From NCBI RefSeq assembly GCF_045920555.1, contig NZ_CP174509.1, positions 5,766,001-5,830,000 on the forward strand: a DNA stretch of 64,000 bases. Reading direction: 5' to 3'. The position numbers were made by a program, and so were the translations under genes. This DNA is from Pseudalkalibacillus sp045920555. GTDB taxonomy: Bacteria; Bacillota; Bacilli; Bacillales; Fictibacillaceae. Below are positions 40,742 through 49,991 of the stretch, piece after piece. Position 1 is the stretch's first letter. The number at the start of each line of letters is the position of its first letter. Below the pieces are notes generated by a model that was not told the DNA's origin, made no database searches, and was given only the letters and a program-made list of their open reading frames with translations.

Positions 40742-42262
40742 TTGGAAAACTTACTATTGGGCATTCAAGCAATTATGCAGTGGGATACCCTGCTATTAAT
40801 GATAATAGGAGTAATTGCTGGGATTGTTTTCGGTTGTATCCCGGGCTTTACAATTACTATGGCTGTAGCGCTAACCCTGCCATTTAGTTTCGGTTTAGAA
40901 CCGCTTGCAGGAATTTCCCTAATGATGGGGGTTTGGCTTGGCGGAGCATCCGGCGGGTTAATATCCGCTTGCCTATTGGGTATCCCCGGAACCCCCTCTG
41001 CAATGGCTACAACCTTTGATGGTTATCCTATGGTAAAAAACGGGGAACCGGGAAAAGCTCTAGCCATCGGATTATGGTCCTCCTTCATCGGGTCGATTAT
41101 CGGCGGAGTGATTCTTGTCTTGGCTGCCCCCATGTTATCAACATGGGCGATTAAGTTCGGAGCCTGGGAATTTTTCAGTTTGATGGTCTTTGGTTTGAGC
41201 GCTATTGCGAGTTTAGGAGAAGGAAATTTATTAAAAGGATTGATTGCTGGGCTGGTCGGCATGTTTGTCGGGACAATTGGGACCGATCCTATAATGGGGG
41301 TTGAGCGCTTCACTTTTGGCTCTGTGGAAATGCTAAGTGGGTTTGCGTTTTTACCTGTCCTGATTGGAATCTTTGCCTTCTCTCAACTCCTGTCTGAAGC
41401 CAAAAAAGAAAAAAAGGAAAAGTTGGAATTCAATCAGAATATCAGCTTATCGTATCCAATTAGCAAAACCTTAAAAAATATGTTTTCCTCTTGGGTAAAT
41501 GTTATCCGATCGTCCTTTGTAGGAACTTTTATCGGGGCATTACCAGGAGCCGGTTCAAGTATCGCCAATATTTTAAGCTATGATATTGCAAAAAAAATGT
41601 CAAAAAACCCAGGGAAATTCGGAAAAGGGACTCAAGATGGCATAATTGCGGCTGAATCTGCCAATAACTCTTCAGAAGGAGGAGCCTTGATACCTACCCT
41701 TGCCTTAGGGATTCCGGGAAGCGCTGTTACAGTTATGATGATGGGGGCGCTTTTAGTTCATGGGATTCAACCTGGACCATACTTTTTTGTCTCTGAACCA
41801 GTGCTAGCCTATGGAATTTTTCTCTCATTCTTTATCTCGGCTATATTCATGCTCATTATTCAATCCTTTGGTATCAAATTTTTCTTGAAGATTAATGATG
41901 TCCCGATGCATTATCTCATCCCGGTTGTCATCATTTTATGCGCTTTAGGCAGCTTCGCAATCAACAATCGGGTCTTTGATATTTGGGTATTATTCCTGTT
42001 TGGGATTGTTGGTTACTTGATGAAGCTAGGCAACTTCTCACTACCAGCTTTTATACTCGGTGTCATCCTAGGACCCTTGACAGAGGAAAATCTGCGGATC
42101 GCGATCACAACAAACAGTGACCTTACCCTTTTCATTACGCGTCCAATTTCGGGAGTTTTATTACTCTTAACTGTTCTCTCGATATTATATGCGATCATAA
42201 CAGATATCCGGCACAACAAGCGTATACACACTACCGACTCAACAGGTATTCCAAAAATCTAA
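40742..42262 (+). CDS. tripartite tricarboxylate transporter large membrane subunit (TctA)
   Basis: Main permease of the transporter, 506 residues with about 11-12 helices. IVFGCIPGFTITMAVALTLPFSFGLEPLAGISLMMGVWLGGASGGLISACLLGIPGTPSA and FIGALPGAGSSIANILSYD are the duplicated TctA signatures with their GxPG motifs. It begins at TTG 40742, seven bases after AAGGAGGG. Followed by a strong terminator. Confidence 0.92.
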   Translation: MENLLLGIQAIMQWDTLLLMIIGVIAGIVFGCIPGFTITMAVALTLPFSFGLEPLAGISLMMGVWLGGASGGLISACLLGIPGTPSAMATTFDGYPMVKNGEPGKALAIGLWSSFIGSIIGGVILVLAAPMLSTWAIKFGAWEFFSLMVFGLSAIASLGEGNLLKGLIAGLVGMFVGTIGTDPIMGVERFTFGSVEMLSGFAFLPVLIGIFAFSQLLSEAKKEKKEKLEFNQNISLSYPISKTLKNMFSSWVNVIRSSFVGTFIGALPGAGSSIANILSYDIAKKMSKNPGKFGKGTQDGIIAAESANNSSEGGALIPTLALGIPGSAVTVMMMGALLVHGIQPGPYFFVSEPVLAYGIFLSFFISAIFMLIIQSFGIKFFLKINDVPMHYLIPVVIILCALGSFAINNRVFDIWVLFLFGIVGYLMKLGNFSLPAFILGVILGPLTEENLRIAITTNSDLTLFITRPISGVLLLLTVLSILYAIITDIRHNKRIHTTDSTGIPKI

Positions 42263-42346
42263 TACTAGAGCTTTCGATAAGTACCTTACATCGGATTTTC
42301 CGGCTCCTTAGGTATTCAGAAGGCTTCCCATATCATGATATTTGTA

Positions 42347-42380
42347 GCAGATCATTTTTATAGAAATGATCTGCTTTTTT
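42347..42380 (+). terminator. tctCBA terminator
   Basis: Perfect 11-base stem GCAGATCATTT/AAATGATCTGC with a six-base loop, then TTTTTT. Confidence 0.9.
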
Positions 42381-42390
42381 GTGGAACCAT

Positions 42391-42426
42391 AAAACAAAAA
42401 ACCCTCCCTCCCCCGTAACGGAGGGC
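42391..42426 (-). terminator. atp operon terminator
   Basis: On the minus strand CCCTCCG, four-base loop and GGGGGAGGG are followed by AGGGTTTTTTG, 21 bp after the atpC stop. Confidence 0.8.
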
Positions 42427-42447
42427 TGGGAAGGTTGATACACAGTT

Positions 42448-42852
42448 TTATCTGCTTGTAATATTGATTCGATTGATTGCTCGATTTAATGCTAGTTCAG
42501 CACGTTTAAAATCGATGTCTTCTTGTTTCGTACCTTGCAGGCGTTTTTCCGCACGTTCTTTAGCAGCTTTAGCACGTTCGACATCAATGTCGGATGCCAT
42601 TTCCGCTGCTTGTGCAAGGATAGTCACCTGTTCTGGTCTTACTTCTATAAAGCCACCACTAACAGCCAAGATCTGTGTATTGTTGTCTTTCTTTATGCGC
42701 ACAGCATTGATGGTCAACGGTGCTACAAGCGGAACGTGGCCTGGCAGGATTCCAAGCTCACCGCTGGTGGCTTTCGCGCTGACCATTTCTGCGCCTGTTT
42801 CTTCATACACAGGGCCATCAGGGGTGACGACACTTACCGTGAATGTCTTCAT
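42448..42852 (-). CDS. atpC: ATP synthase epsilon subunit
   Basis: Central-stalk subunit of F1 that links rotor to c-ring and inhibits ATP hydrolysis. 134 residues: N-terminal beta barrel (TVSVVTPDGPVYEE, GELGILPGHVPLVAPL) and C-terminal helical hairpin (ERAKAAKERAEKRLQ through LALNRAINRI). ATG 42852 (MKTFTVSV) is chosen over an upstream start that would add nine unconserved residues. Last gene of the atp operon. Confidence 0.95.
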   Translation of the reverse strand: MKTFTVSVVTPDGPVYEETGAEMVSAKATSGELGILPGHVPLVAPLTINAVRIKKDNNTQILAVSGGFIEVRPEQVTILAQAAEMASDIDVERAKAAKERAEKRLQGTKQEDIDFKRAELALNRAINRINITSR

Positions 42853-42924
42853 GAAACCCCTCCTCGGGCCTTTGTACAAAAATCCGGTAAAAACAATCTT
42901 TCACCTTTATTTTGCACAGATCAT

Positions 42925-44328
42925 TTATGCCATTTGTTTCGCTTTTTCAATAACTTCTTCAATTCTTCCTACAAGACGGAATGCGTCCTCAGGAATATCA
43001 TCATGCTTACCTTCGAGGATTTGTTTGAATCCTTCAATCGTCTCCTTGACCGGAACATAAGATCCTTTTTGCCCAGTGAACTGTTCCGCAACGTGGAAGT
43101 TCTGAGATAAGAAGAACTGGATACGACGAGCACGTGATACTGTCAATTTGTCGTCGTCACTCAACTCATCCATACCAAGGATTGCGATGATGTCTTGTAG
43201 TTCCTTATAGCGTTGAAGCGTCTGCTGTACTTGACGAGCAACATTGTAGTGCTCTTCTCCAACGATTTCAGGTGCAAGTGCACGAGAAGTTGAAGCAAGC
43301 GGGTCCACCGCAGGGTAGATACCCATTTCAGAAAGCTTACGCTCAAGGTTCGTCGTAGCATCCAAGTGAGCGAATGTTGTCGCTGGTGCTGGGTCAGTGT
43401 AGTCATCGGCAGGTACGTAGATCGCCTGGATAGACGTTACAGAACCTTTCTTCGTCGATGTGATACGTTCTTGCAATTGACCCATTTCAGTAGCAAGTGT
43501 CGGCTGATAACCAACCGCTGAAGGCATACGTCCTAATAGGGCAGATACCTCAGAACCTGCTTGTGTGAAACGGAAGATGTTATCGATGAAGAACAATACG
43601 TCTTGTCCTTGCTCATCACGGAAATATTCCGCCATAGTCAATCCAGTAAGTGCAACACGTTGACGAGCTCCTGGTGGTTCGTTCATCTGACCGAATACCA
43701 TCGCTGTCTTGTTGATAACACCGGAGTCTTTCATTTCGTAGTAAAGGTCATTTCCTTCACGAGTACGCTCACCCACACCGGCGAAAACGGAAATACCACC
43801 GTGTTCTTGTGCGATGTTGTTGATAAGCTCCTGGATCAATACGGTCTTCCCTACTCCTGCTCCTCCGAACAACCCGATCTTTCCACCTTTTACGTATGGT
43901 GCAAGAAGGTCAACAACCTTGATTCCTGTTTCAAGAATCTCAGTTTTCGTTGTAAGTTGATCGAATTTAGGTGCTTCACGGTGAATCGGGTCACGTTGGA
44001 TGCCTGGTTGAAGCTCCTCATCCAGGTCGATCTTTTCACCTAGTACGTTGAAAACACGACCTAATGTTACGTCACCGACTGGTACCGCGATCGGTGAACC
44101 AGTATCTACCGCTTCCGTTCCTCTAACGAGTCCGTCGGTGGAAGCCATCGCGACGGTACGAACAGTATCATCACCAAGGTGAAGTGAAACTTCGAGAGTC
44201 AAATCGATTGACTTTTCTCCCTCAGTGCTTTGAACTTTAAGTGCATTGTAAATCTCAGGCAGGTTCCCGCTCTCGAACTGTACGTCGACGACCGGACCCA
44301 TGACTTGAGTGATACGTCCTTTGTTCAT
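42925..44328 (-). CDS. atpD: ATP synthase beta subunit
   Basis: Catalytic F1 subunit, 467 residues. P-loop GGAGVGKTVLI near residue 155, catalytic Glu in AGVGERTREGNDLYYEM, Walker B VLFFIDNIFRFTQAG and ALLGRMPSAVGYQPTLATEMG are intact. GGAGGG precedes the ATG. It lies between atpG and atpC in the usual order. Confidence 0.98.
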   Translation of the reverse strand: MNKGRITQVMGPVVDVQFESGNLPEIYNALKVQSTEGEKSIDLTLEVSLHLGDDTVRTVAMASTDGLVRGTEAVDTGSPIAVPVGDVTLGRVFNVLGEKIDLDEELQPGIQRDPIHREAPKFDQLTTKTEILETGIKVVDLLAPYVKGGKIGLFGGAGVGKTVLIQELINNIAQEHGGISVFAGVGERTREGNDLYYEMKDSGVINKTAMVFGQMNEPPGARQRVALTGLTMAEYFRDEQGQDVLFFIDNIFRFTQAGSEVSALLGRMPSAVGYQPTLATEMGQLQERITSTKKGSVTSIQAIYVPADDYTDPAPATTFAHLDATTNLERKLSEMGIYPAVDPLASTSRALAPEIVGEEHYNVARQVQQTLQRYKELQDIIAILGMDELSDDDKLTVSRARRIQFFLSQNFHVAEQFTGQKGSYVPVKETIEGFKQILEGKHDDIPEDAFRLVGRIEEVIEKAKQMA

Positions 44329-44390
44329 GTTTTTCCCTCCTAACGTCCTTTTGAGGATGCTATGTGTTTCTGACCTTAAGGTCGATTCGT

Positions 44391-45251
44391 CTATTCAAGT
44401 GCTGCTGCTCCACCAACGATCTCAGTGATTTCTTGAGTGATTGCGGCCTGACGAGCTCGGTTGTATGAAAGTGAAAGGCTACCGATAATTTCATCTGCAT
44501 TATCAGTTGCACTCTTCATTGCAGTCATACGAGAAGCATGTTCACTAGCTTTTGCATCTAGTAAAGCACCATAAATCAAGCTTTCTGCATACTGAGGAAG
44601 AAGGTCTTCAAGAATTTCTTCTTCAGATGGCTCATATTCATAGGAGCTTTTCGCTTTCTCTTCTCCACCGATATCCGTAAGTGGCAACAACTTCTTTTCT
44701 GTGAGATCCTGCTGGATCGCACTCACAAAGTGGTTGTAATACATATACAATTCATCGTACACTCCGTCAGCGAATTTCTGTACAGCTTGACTCGCGATCT
44801 CTTTGATATCAGCAAATTCTGGTTGATCCGCAAGACCTACGATGCTGTCTTCCACTGGCATGTTCCGGTTCTTGAAGAAGCTCAAACCGACTTTTCCGAC
44901 AACGATGACTGTATATTCGTCCTTTGAATTATGTCGTTCCTGAATCGTACGGTAGACATGACGTAGGACGCTGCTGTTATATGGACCTGCGAGCCCTTTA
45001 TCAGCAGTGATTACAAGGTAACCAGTCTTTTTGACAGGTCGACTTTGGAGCATTGGATGACGTGCATTCGAACTGCCACTCGCAATACTTGAGACGACCT
45101 CCTGGATCTTATCCATATAAGTTACGAAGGATTTTGCATTGTTTTCAGCACGGTTCAATTTCGCTGCTGAAACCATCTCCATTGCCTTCGTGATTTGTTT
45201 GGTCTTTTTCGTAGAGTTGATTCTTGTTTGAATATCACGTAACGATGCCAC
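44391..45251 (-). CDS. atpG: ATP synthase gamma subunit
   Basis: Rotor shaft of F1, 286 residues. The N-terminal helix ASLRDIQTRINSTKKTKQITKAMEMVSAAKLNRAE and C-terminal helix ASRMTAMKSATDNADEIIGSLSLSYNRARQAAITQEITEIVGGAAAL form the coiled coil inside the alpha/beta ring. The start is GTG 45251 with AAAGGTGGTGAA upstream; an ATG four codons earlier sits inside that ribosome site. Confidence 0.96.
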   Translation of the reverse strand: MASLRDIQTRINSTKKTKQITKAMEMVSAAKLNRAENNAKSFVTYMDKIQEVVSSIASGSSNARHPMLQSRPVKKTGYLVITADKGLAGPYNSSVLRHVYRTIQERHNSKDEYTVIVVGKVGLSFFKNRNMPVEDSIVGLADQPEFADIKEIASQAVQKFADGVYDELYMYYNHFVSAIQQDLTEKKLLPLTDIGGEEKAKSSYEYEPSEEEILEDLLPQYAESLIYGALLDAKASEHASRMTAMKSATDNADEIIGSLSLSYNRARQAAITQEITEIVGGAAALE

Positions 45252-45333
45252 TCGTTTCACCACCTTTATTAAAGGAACGAAGACTTGGGTTCCGTCCCAT
45301 TATGATCCGAAAGAAAACGGGATGTCGCTAAGA

Positions 45334-46842
45334 TTACTCAGATACAACAAATGTTTTCTTGAATTCGTTGATCGCGCCGGTCATATCTTCATCTTTAGGA
45401 AGATTTGCAGTTTCGCGGATTCCAGCAAGTAATTCCTTACGGTTATGATCCAACCAAGTATGGTATTCTTCCTCGAAGCGTTGGACATCTTCCACTGGAA
45501 TATCATCCAAGAAACCTTTTGTAAGCGCATAAAGGCTGGCAACCTGCTTTTCAACAGCAAGCGGCTTGTGTAAACCTTGCTTCAATACTTCAACAGTACG
45601 AGCACCACGGTTTAACTTCGCCTGAGTTGCTTTATCAAGATCAGATCCGAATTGAGCGAATGCTTCAAGCTCACGGTAAGACGCTAAGTCAAGACGAAGC
45701 GTACCGGAAACCTTCTTCATCGCTTTTATTTGTGCGGATCCCCCAACACGGGATACAGAAAGACCTGCGTTAACCGCTGGACGCACTCCAGAGAAGAATA
45801 GATCTGATTGTAAGAAGATCTGTCCGTCAGTGATGGAGATAACGTTAGTCGGGATATAAGCCGAAACATCACCTGCTTGCGTTTCAATGAATGGAAGTGC
45901 AGTCAATGAACCGCCGCCTTTAGCATCACTCAACTTCGCTGCACGCTCTAGTAAACGAGAGTGGAGGTAGAATACATCCCCTGGGAATGCTTCACGACCT
46001 GGAGGACGACGAAGTAGTAGTGACAGTTCACGGTATGCAGCAGCTTGCTTCGAAAGGTCATCATAAATGACAAGTACGTGCTTACCGTTGTACATGAATT
46101 CTTCACCCATTGTTACCCCAGCATATGGAGCAAGGTAAAGAAGTGGAGCTGGTTGTGATGCACTCGCTGTTACGACGATCGTGTAATCAAGTGCTCCGTG
46201 CTCACGTAATGTTTCAACTACACCTGCAACTGTTGATTCTTTTTGTCCAATAGCAACGTAAATACAAATCATATCTTCGTCTTTTTGGTTGATGATCGTA
46301 TCGATTGCGATCGCCGTTTTACCTGTTTGACGGTCACCGATGATCAATTCACGTTGACCACGTCCGATTGGAATCAGAGAGTCGATCGCTTTGATTCCCG
46401 TTTGAAGTGGTTCGTGTACCGATTTACGATCCATAACCCCTGGTGCCGGACTTTCGATTGGACGGGTTTTTGATGTTTCGATCGCACCTTTTCCATCAAC
46501 TGGTTGTCCAAGAGAGTTTACGACACGTCCGAGAAGCTCTTCACCTACAGGAACTTCCATGATACGTCCTGTACGCTTGACTTCGTCTCCTTCACGGATA
46601 TCGACATATGGTCCAAGGATGATGATACCGACGTTGTTTTCCTCAAGGTTTTGGGCCATACCCATTACACCATTAGAGAATTCAACGAGCTCACCAGCCA
46701 TGACATTGTCTAATCCATGCACACGTGCGATACCGTCCCCAACTTGAATAACGGTACCTACATCACTTACTTCTATTTCAGAAGAATAGTTTTCAATTTG
46801 TTGTTTGATCAGCGAACTAATTTCTTCCGCTTTTATGCTCAT
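45334..46842 (-). CDS. atpA: ATP synthase alpha subunit
   Basis: Regulatory nucleotide-binding F1 subunit, 502 residues. P-loop GDRQTGKTAIAIDTI near residue 169, arginine finger region in SVSRVGGSAQIKAMKKV, and the N-terminal KQQIENYSSEIEVSDVGTVIQVGDGIARVHG. ATG 46842 with GGGGTGAAATTC upstream is preferred to a start three codons earlier. Normal order between atpH and atpG. Confidence 0.97.
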   Translation of the reverse strand: MSIKAEEISSLIKQQIENYSSEIEVSDVGTVIQVGDGIARVHGLDNVMAGELVEFSNGVMGMAQNLEENNVGIIILGPYVDIREGDEVKRTGRIMEVPVGEELLGRVVNSLGQPVDGKGAIETSKTRPIESPAPGVMDRKSVHEPLQTGIKAIDSLIPIGRGQRELIIGDRQTGKTAIAIDTIINQKDEDMICIYVAIGQKESTVAGVVETLREHGALDYTIVVTASASQPAPLLYLAPYAGVTMGEEFMYNGKHVLVIYDDLSKQAAAYRELSLLLRRPPGREAFPGDVFYLHSRLLERAAKLSDAKGGGSLTALPFIETQAGDVSAYIPTNVISITDGQIFLQSDLFFSGVRPAVNAGLSVSRVGGSAQIKAMKKVSGTLRLDLASYRELEAFAQFGSDLDKATQAKLNRGARTVEVLKQGLHKPLAVEKQVASLYALTKGFLDDIPVEDVQRFEEEYHTWLDHNRKELLAGIRETANLPKDEDMTGAINEFKKTFVVSE

Positions 46843-46867
46843 GAATTTCACCCCTATCGTACTCGTC

Positions 46868-47416
46868 TCACTCGGAGACTAATTGACGTTGAATTCGGTT
46901 CAACTTACCACTGACGCTTCCGTCGAAAATACGGTTGCCGATCTTGACTTTGATTCCACCGACAAGATCTTGGTCGATTACATTTTCAACACGAAGCTCT
47001 TTTACGTTAAGACGCTCAGCGAACGTTTTGGAAATCGCTTGTTGTTCATCTTCAGTCAAAATGCGAACGGAGTAGACAGTAGCATCTGCCACACCACGTT
47101 CTTCATTTGCTAATCGGATATATTGTTCGACCATACTCGGAATCATAGCCTCGCGTTTACGGTCGACCATCAATAAAAGTGTATTGTGGACAGCTTCAGA
47201 AACTTGATTACCAAATAGTTTTGATAATAATGCTTTCTTGTCATCAATCGAAATCTTAGGATGGTTCAAAATCGTAAGTAATTGATCATTCTCCTGGATG
47301 ACGCTTTTTACGCTGACAAGCTCTTTTTCGACCTGGTCGAGTGCATTACGTTCTCGTACTACCTCGAATAGAGCAGCGGCGTACCGTTTCGCTACGACTT
47401 CTTTGTCCTTACTCAT
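46868..47416 (-). CDS. atpH: ATP synthase delta subunit
   Basis: Peripheral-stalk subunit capping F1 and binding the b dimer, 182 residues. The N-terminal helical domain AKRYAAALFEVVRERNALDQVEKELVSV and the conserved C-terminal DQDLVGGIKVKIGNRIFDGSVSGKLNRI identify it. Its ATG overlaps the atpF stop by four bases. Confidence 0.95.
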   Translation of the reverse strand: MSKDKEVVAKRYAAALFEVVRERNALDQVEKELVSVKSVIQENDQLLTILNHPKISIDDKKALLSKLFGNQVSEAVHNTLLLMVDRKREAMIPSMVEQYIRLANEERGVADATVYSVRILTEDEQQAISKTFAERLNVKELRVENVIDQDLVGGIKVKIGNRIFDGSVSGKLNRIQRQLVSE

Positions 47417-47937
47417 CGACCTTCGCCTACCTCTTTAAGATAATCGTCTACAAGTTTTTCCTGAGACTTCTCATCCAGTTCCTTGGCGATCACCTTAGAC
47501 GCGATTTGAACAGACAATGTTGCCACTTCATCACGCAACGTTTGTACAGCTTGTTCTTTCTCACGTTCGATTTCAGATAGAGCTGATTCCTTCATGCGAA
47601 CAGCTTCTTCACGTGCTGCTTGAAGAATGCCCTCACCTTGCTGCTCACCTTGCTTTTTAGCTGATTCAATCAATTGTTGTGCTTCTTTACGTGCTTCTTT
47701 CAATGCTTCCGTTTGTTCCTTCAGGTAAGCTTGAGCTTCCTTACGGCTTGTTTCAGCTTCATTTATTTCACTTGCGATATGCTGCTCACGTTTTTTCATG
47801 ATGCCCATCAATGGACCCCAAGCATATTTACGCAGTAAGAATAATAGAACGATAAACGCTAGTAACTGAAATAATATATCGCCGGCAAAAAAACCACCCG
47901 CACCCACAATAAGACTGTCTGGATTCAAGAATTGCAC
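47413..47937 (-). CDS. atpF: ATP synthase b subunit
   Basis: Peripheral-stalk subunit: one membrane helix (about 15-35, FFAGDILFQLLAFIVLLFLLRKY) and a long coiled coil rich in Lys/Glu/Gln running to residue 174. GTG 47937 is the start because AAGGAGGG lies seven bases upstream; an ATG six codons earlier overlaps that site. Followed by atpH with a four-base overlap. Confidence 0.94.
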   Translation of the reverse strand: MQFLNPDSLIVGAGGFFAGDILFQLLAFIVLLFLLRKYAWGPLMGIMKKREQHIASEINEAETSRKEAQAYLKEQTEALKEARKEAQQLIESAKKQGEQQGEGILQAAREEAVRMKESALSEIEREKEQAVQTLRDEVATLSVQIASKVIAKELDEKSQEKLVDDYLKEVGEGR

Positions 47938-48040
47938 AGCGGTTCCTCCCTTCATAGGTCATACATAAGGAATGGCGAGGTCCACATAGAACTTCGCCAT
48001 TATGAAAACTCCATGGTAACGTTACAAATAGTTATGACTA

Positions 48041-48253
48041 TTAACCACCAAGTACGATGAACGCGATAACGACACCGATGATTGGAAGTGCCTCAACTAA
48101 TGCTATACCGATAAACATTGTTGTTTGAAGAGTTCCGCGTAATTCTGGTTGACGAGCGATCCCTTCTACTGTACGTCCTACGATAAGACCGTTACCTACA
48201 CCGGCACCAATTGCCGCTAGACCTACTGCAATTGCAGCTGCGATTAAATTCAT
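48041..48253 (-). CDS. atpE: ATP synthase c subunit
   Basis: Proton-carrying rotor hairpin of Fo, 70 residues. Helix 1 has GAGVGNG at residues 16-22, the usual GxGxGxG packing motif, where alkaliphilic Bacillus carry AxAxAxA. Helix 2 has the essential Glu54 in IALVEALPIIG. The polar loop is ARQPE. An AAGGAGG ribosome site precedes the ATG; strong expression is expected for the c-ring. Confidence 0.96.
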   Translation of the reverse strand: MNLIAAAIAVGLAAIGAGVGNGLIVGRTVEGIARQPELRGTLQTTMFIGIALVEALPIIGVVIAFIVLGG

Positions 48254-48399
48254 TTAAATTTCCTCCTTGAGAAATATATTAGTTTATAATTTCTTCCCAT
48301 AAATGGGCTTATTCCTAGAGTCACAGACTTAAAACTTTGTTCAACAAATCACTTATAATGACATGAGTTGTTACATTTTAAACTTTTGTCAACTTCCTA

Positions 48400-49110
48400 T
48401 TAGTGTTCGTCGCTGACTTTGTGAGCCATATAAACCATAGTCAACATCGTAAAGATGAATGCCTGGATTGTACCGACGAAGACACTGAATCCTTGCCATA
48501 CGAGCATTGGTGCAAAGGACAGGATTCCTGAGAAAATCGAGGCAGTACCTGCTGCTGCAAGTAGTCCTAGCAATACTTCACCTGCATAGATGTTACCGTA
48601 AAGTCGAAGACCAAGCGTCAACGTATTTGCGAATTCTTCGATGATTTTTAGCGGGAACATGAATTTCATCGGCTTAAAGAAATCACTGCCGTATGATTTT
48701 GCTCCTTTTACTTTGATAGCGTAGAAGTGTGTCAGTACTACAACCATGATTGCGAGTGTCAATGTGATCGTTGGATCAGCTGTTGGTGATTTCCACCAGA
48801 GTTCATCGCCGATTGCGATTGCAAATGGAAGTCCGAGCATGTTGGAGACGAATATGTACATGATAATCGTCAATCCCAGCGTCAGGAAGCGTCCACCTGT
48901 TTTCCAGTCCATCGTGCTGTTGATGATTCCTTTTACGAAATCGATGAGCCATTCCATGAAGTTCTGCATTCCGGTAGGCCGCATCTGTAAGCTTCGTGAA
49001 CCGAGTACTGCAATTATGAACACAATTACGGATGCAATTGTTATCATCATAACGTTGGAACTGTTAAAGGTTAGTCCGAATAAGTGAAACGTTGGTGCTT
49101 CATGATTCAA
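48400..49110 (-). CDS. atpB: ATP synthase a subunit
   Basis: Stator membrane subunit of Fo with the two proton half-channels, 236 residues, five to six helices. EEFANTLTLGLRLYGNIYAGEVLLGLL contains the essential Arg. The C-terminal FVGTIQAFIFTMLTMVYMAHKV is conserved. The start is TTG 49110 (read as MNHEAPTFHLFG), preceded by GAGAGGTGAAAG. An upstream ATG at 49149 would add residues overlapping atpI. Confidence 0.93.
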   Translation of the reverse strand: MNHEAPTFHLFGLTFNSSNVMMITIASVIVFIIAVLGSRSLQMRPTGMQNFMEWLIDFVKGIINSTMDWKTGGRFLTLGLTIIMYIFVSNMLGLPFAIAIGDELWWKSPTADPTITLTLAIMVVVLTHFYAIKVKGAKSYGSDFFKPMKFMFPLKIIEEFANTLTLGLRLYGNIYAGEVLLGLLAAAGTASIFSGILSFAPMLVWQGFSVFVGTIQAFIFTMLTMVYMAHKVSDEH

Positions 49111-49135
49111 TTCTTTCACCTCTCTTCCCCAAAAT

Positions 49136-49510
49136 TCATTTAGAAGCAAAATAAAAATCTATCAACATGATAAGGTATATCATGAGTAAACCTATTACTA
49201 CTGCGATCAAGTTGAAGTGTTCAGGAAAACGAGTGGCGATCAGAACAGCTAGTCCAGCTGTCATCAACCTTGAAAGCGACCCCATCGTCCTTACCTTTGT
49301 TCCTTCGGTCACAGCTTGTCCAACACGATCGATTTTGCGGTGCATAGACCATACATTGAACATACTCACAACGATCCCGAGCACTAAACCGAGGAATACT
49401 TGCTTGTAGGTTGTAAAGCCCCAGCCTAATACACAGATTGAGAGCAGGTACAGGCAATATTTTATGTACCGTCGAAACGCGTTGTCATACGTTGAGAGGT
49501 TCTCTGTCAT
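49136..49510 (-). CDS. atpI: ATP synthase subunit I
   Basis: Small membrane protein encoded upstream of atpB, 124 residues, four helices, implicated in c-ring assembly and magnesium handling in Bacillus. GLVLGIVVSMFNVWSMHRKIDRVGQAVTEGTKVRTMGSLSRLMTAGLAVLIATRFPEHFNL matches the AtpI pattern. It overlaps the atpZ stop by four bases. Confidence 0.85.
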   Translation of the reverse strand: MTENLSTYDNAFRRYIKYCLYLLSICVLGWGFTTYKQVFLGLVLGIVVSMFNVWSMHRKIDRVGQAVTEGTKVRTMGSLSRLMTAGLAVLIATRFPEHFNLIAVVIGLLMIYLIMLIDFYFASK

Positions 49511-49734
49511 TGTTCCTCTTCTCCAAAATAGCGCTGAATTAACTTGATCATCCCGTATACTCCGGCTGCTAAACCAATGAACAGTCCAACGATCATCAAA
49601 AACGGAGCTGTACCCAAACTACGATCCAACCACATTCCACCGAAAATGCCGATAAGTATCGACCCTACTAATTGAGAGAGAATACCGGACATCAATGCCA
49701 TCGAGTGGAGAGGTGAACGTTTTCCAGTGCGCAT
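49507..49734 (-). CDS. atpZ: AtpZ-like subunit of the F1Fo operon
   Basis: A 75-residue hairpin membrane protein with two helices (about 13-33 and 40-63), first gene of the atp operon. QLVGSILIGIFGGMWLDRSLGTAPFLMIVGLFIGLAAGVYGMIKLI has the GxxxG pattern and the conserved WLD turn of the AtpZ/AtpI family. In Bacillus AtpZ works with AtpI. B. subtilis itself lacks an obvious atpZ, so its presence is a small difference. Confidence 0.85.
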   Translation of the reverse strand: MRTGKRSPLHSMALMSGILSQLVGSILIGIFGGMWLDRSLGTAPFLMIVGLFIGLAAGVYGMIKLIQRYFGEEEQ

Positions 49735-49991
49735 TTTATCGCACTCCTTTGTAAATGGCTTGGTTTTGAGGTTTAAGATAAAAACTTATACTAATATAGT
49801 TTAAGTATAAGCTGGAGTAATAGACGAGATTTAAAAGTTGCCATAATGTAGATATATTAGGTATGAAAACCTTATCATACATCCTTTGTAAGAATACTAT
49901 AGCCACTAGTACATGTCAATTACGTTACAGGCGAAAATCATGGTAAGATTTGAAAACTTTTTGAACCTTTTTTCACCGGGTGAAATGCCTG
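49735..49991. other. atp operon upstream region
   Basis: Promoter region of the leftward atp operon and the end of upp. It contains an inverted repeat CTTATACT (49785-49792)/AGTATAAG (49804-49811). TATACT on the minus strand could be a -10, but I could not fix a matching -35. TTTCACC/GGTGAAA at 49971-49984 may be part of the upp end. No gene seen. Confidence 0.4.
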
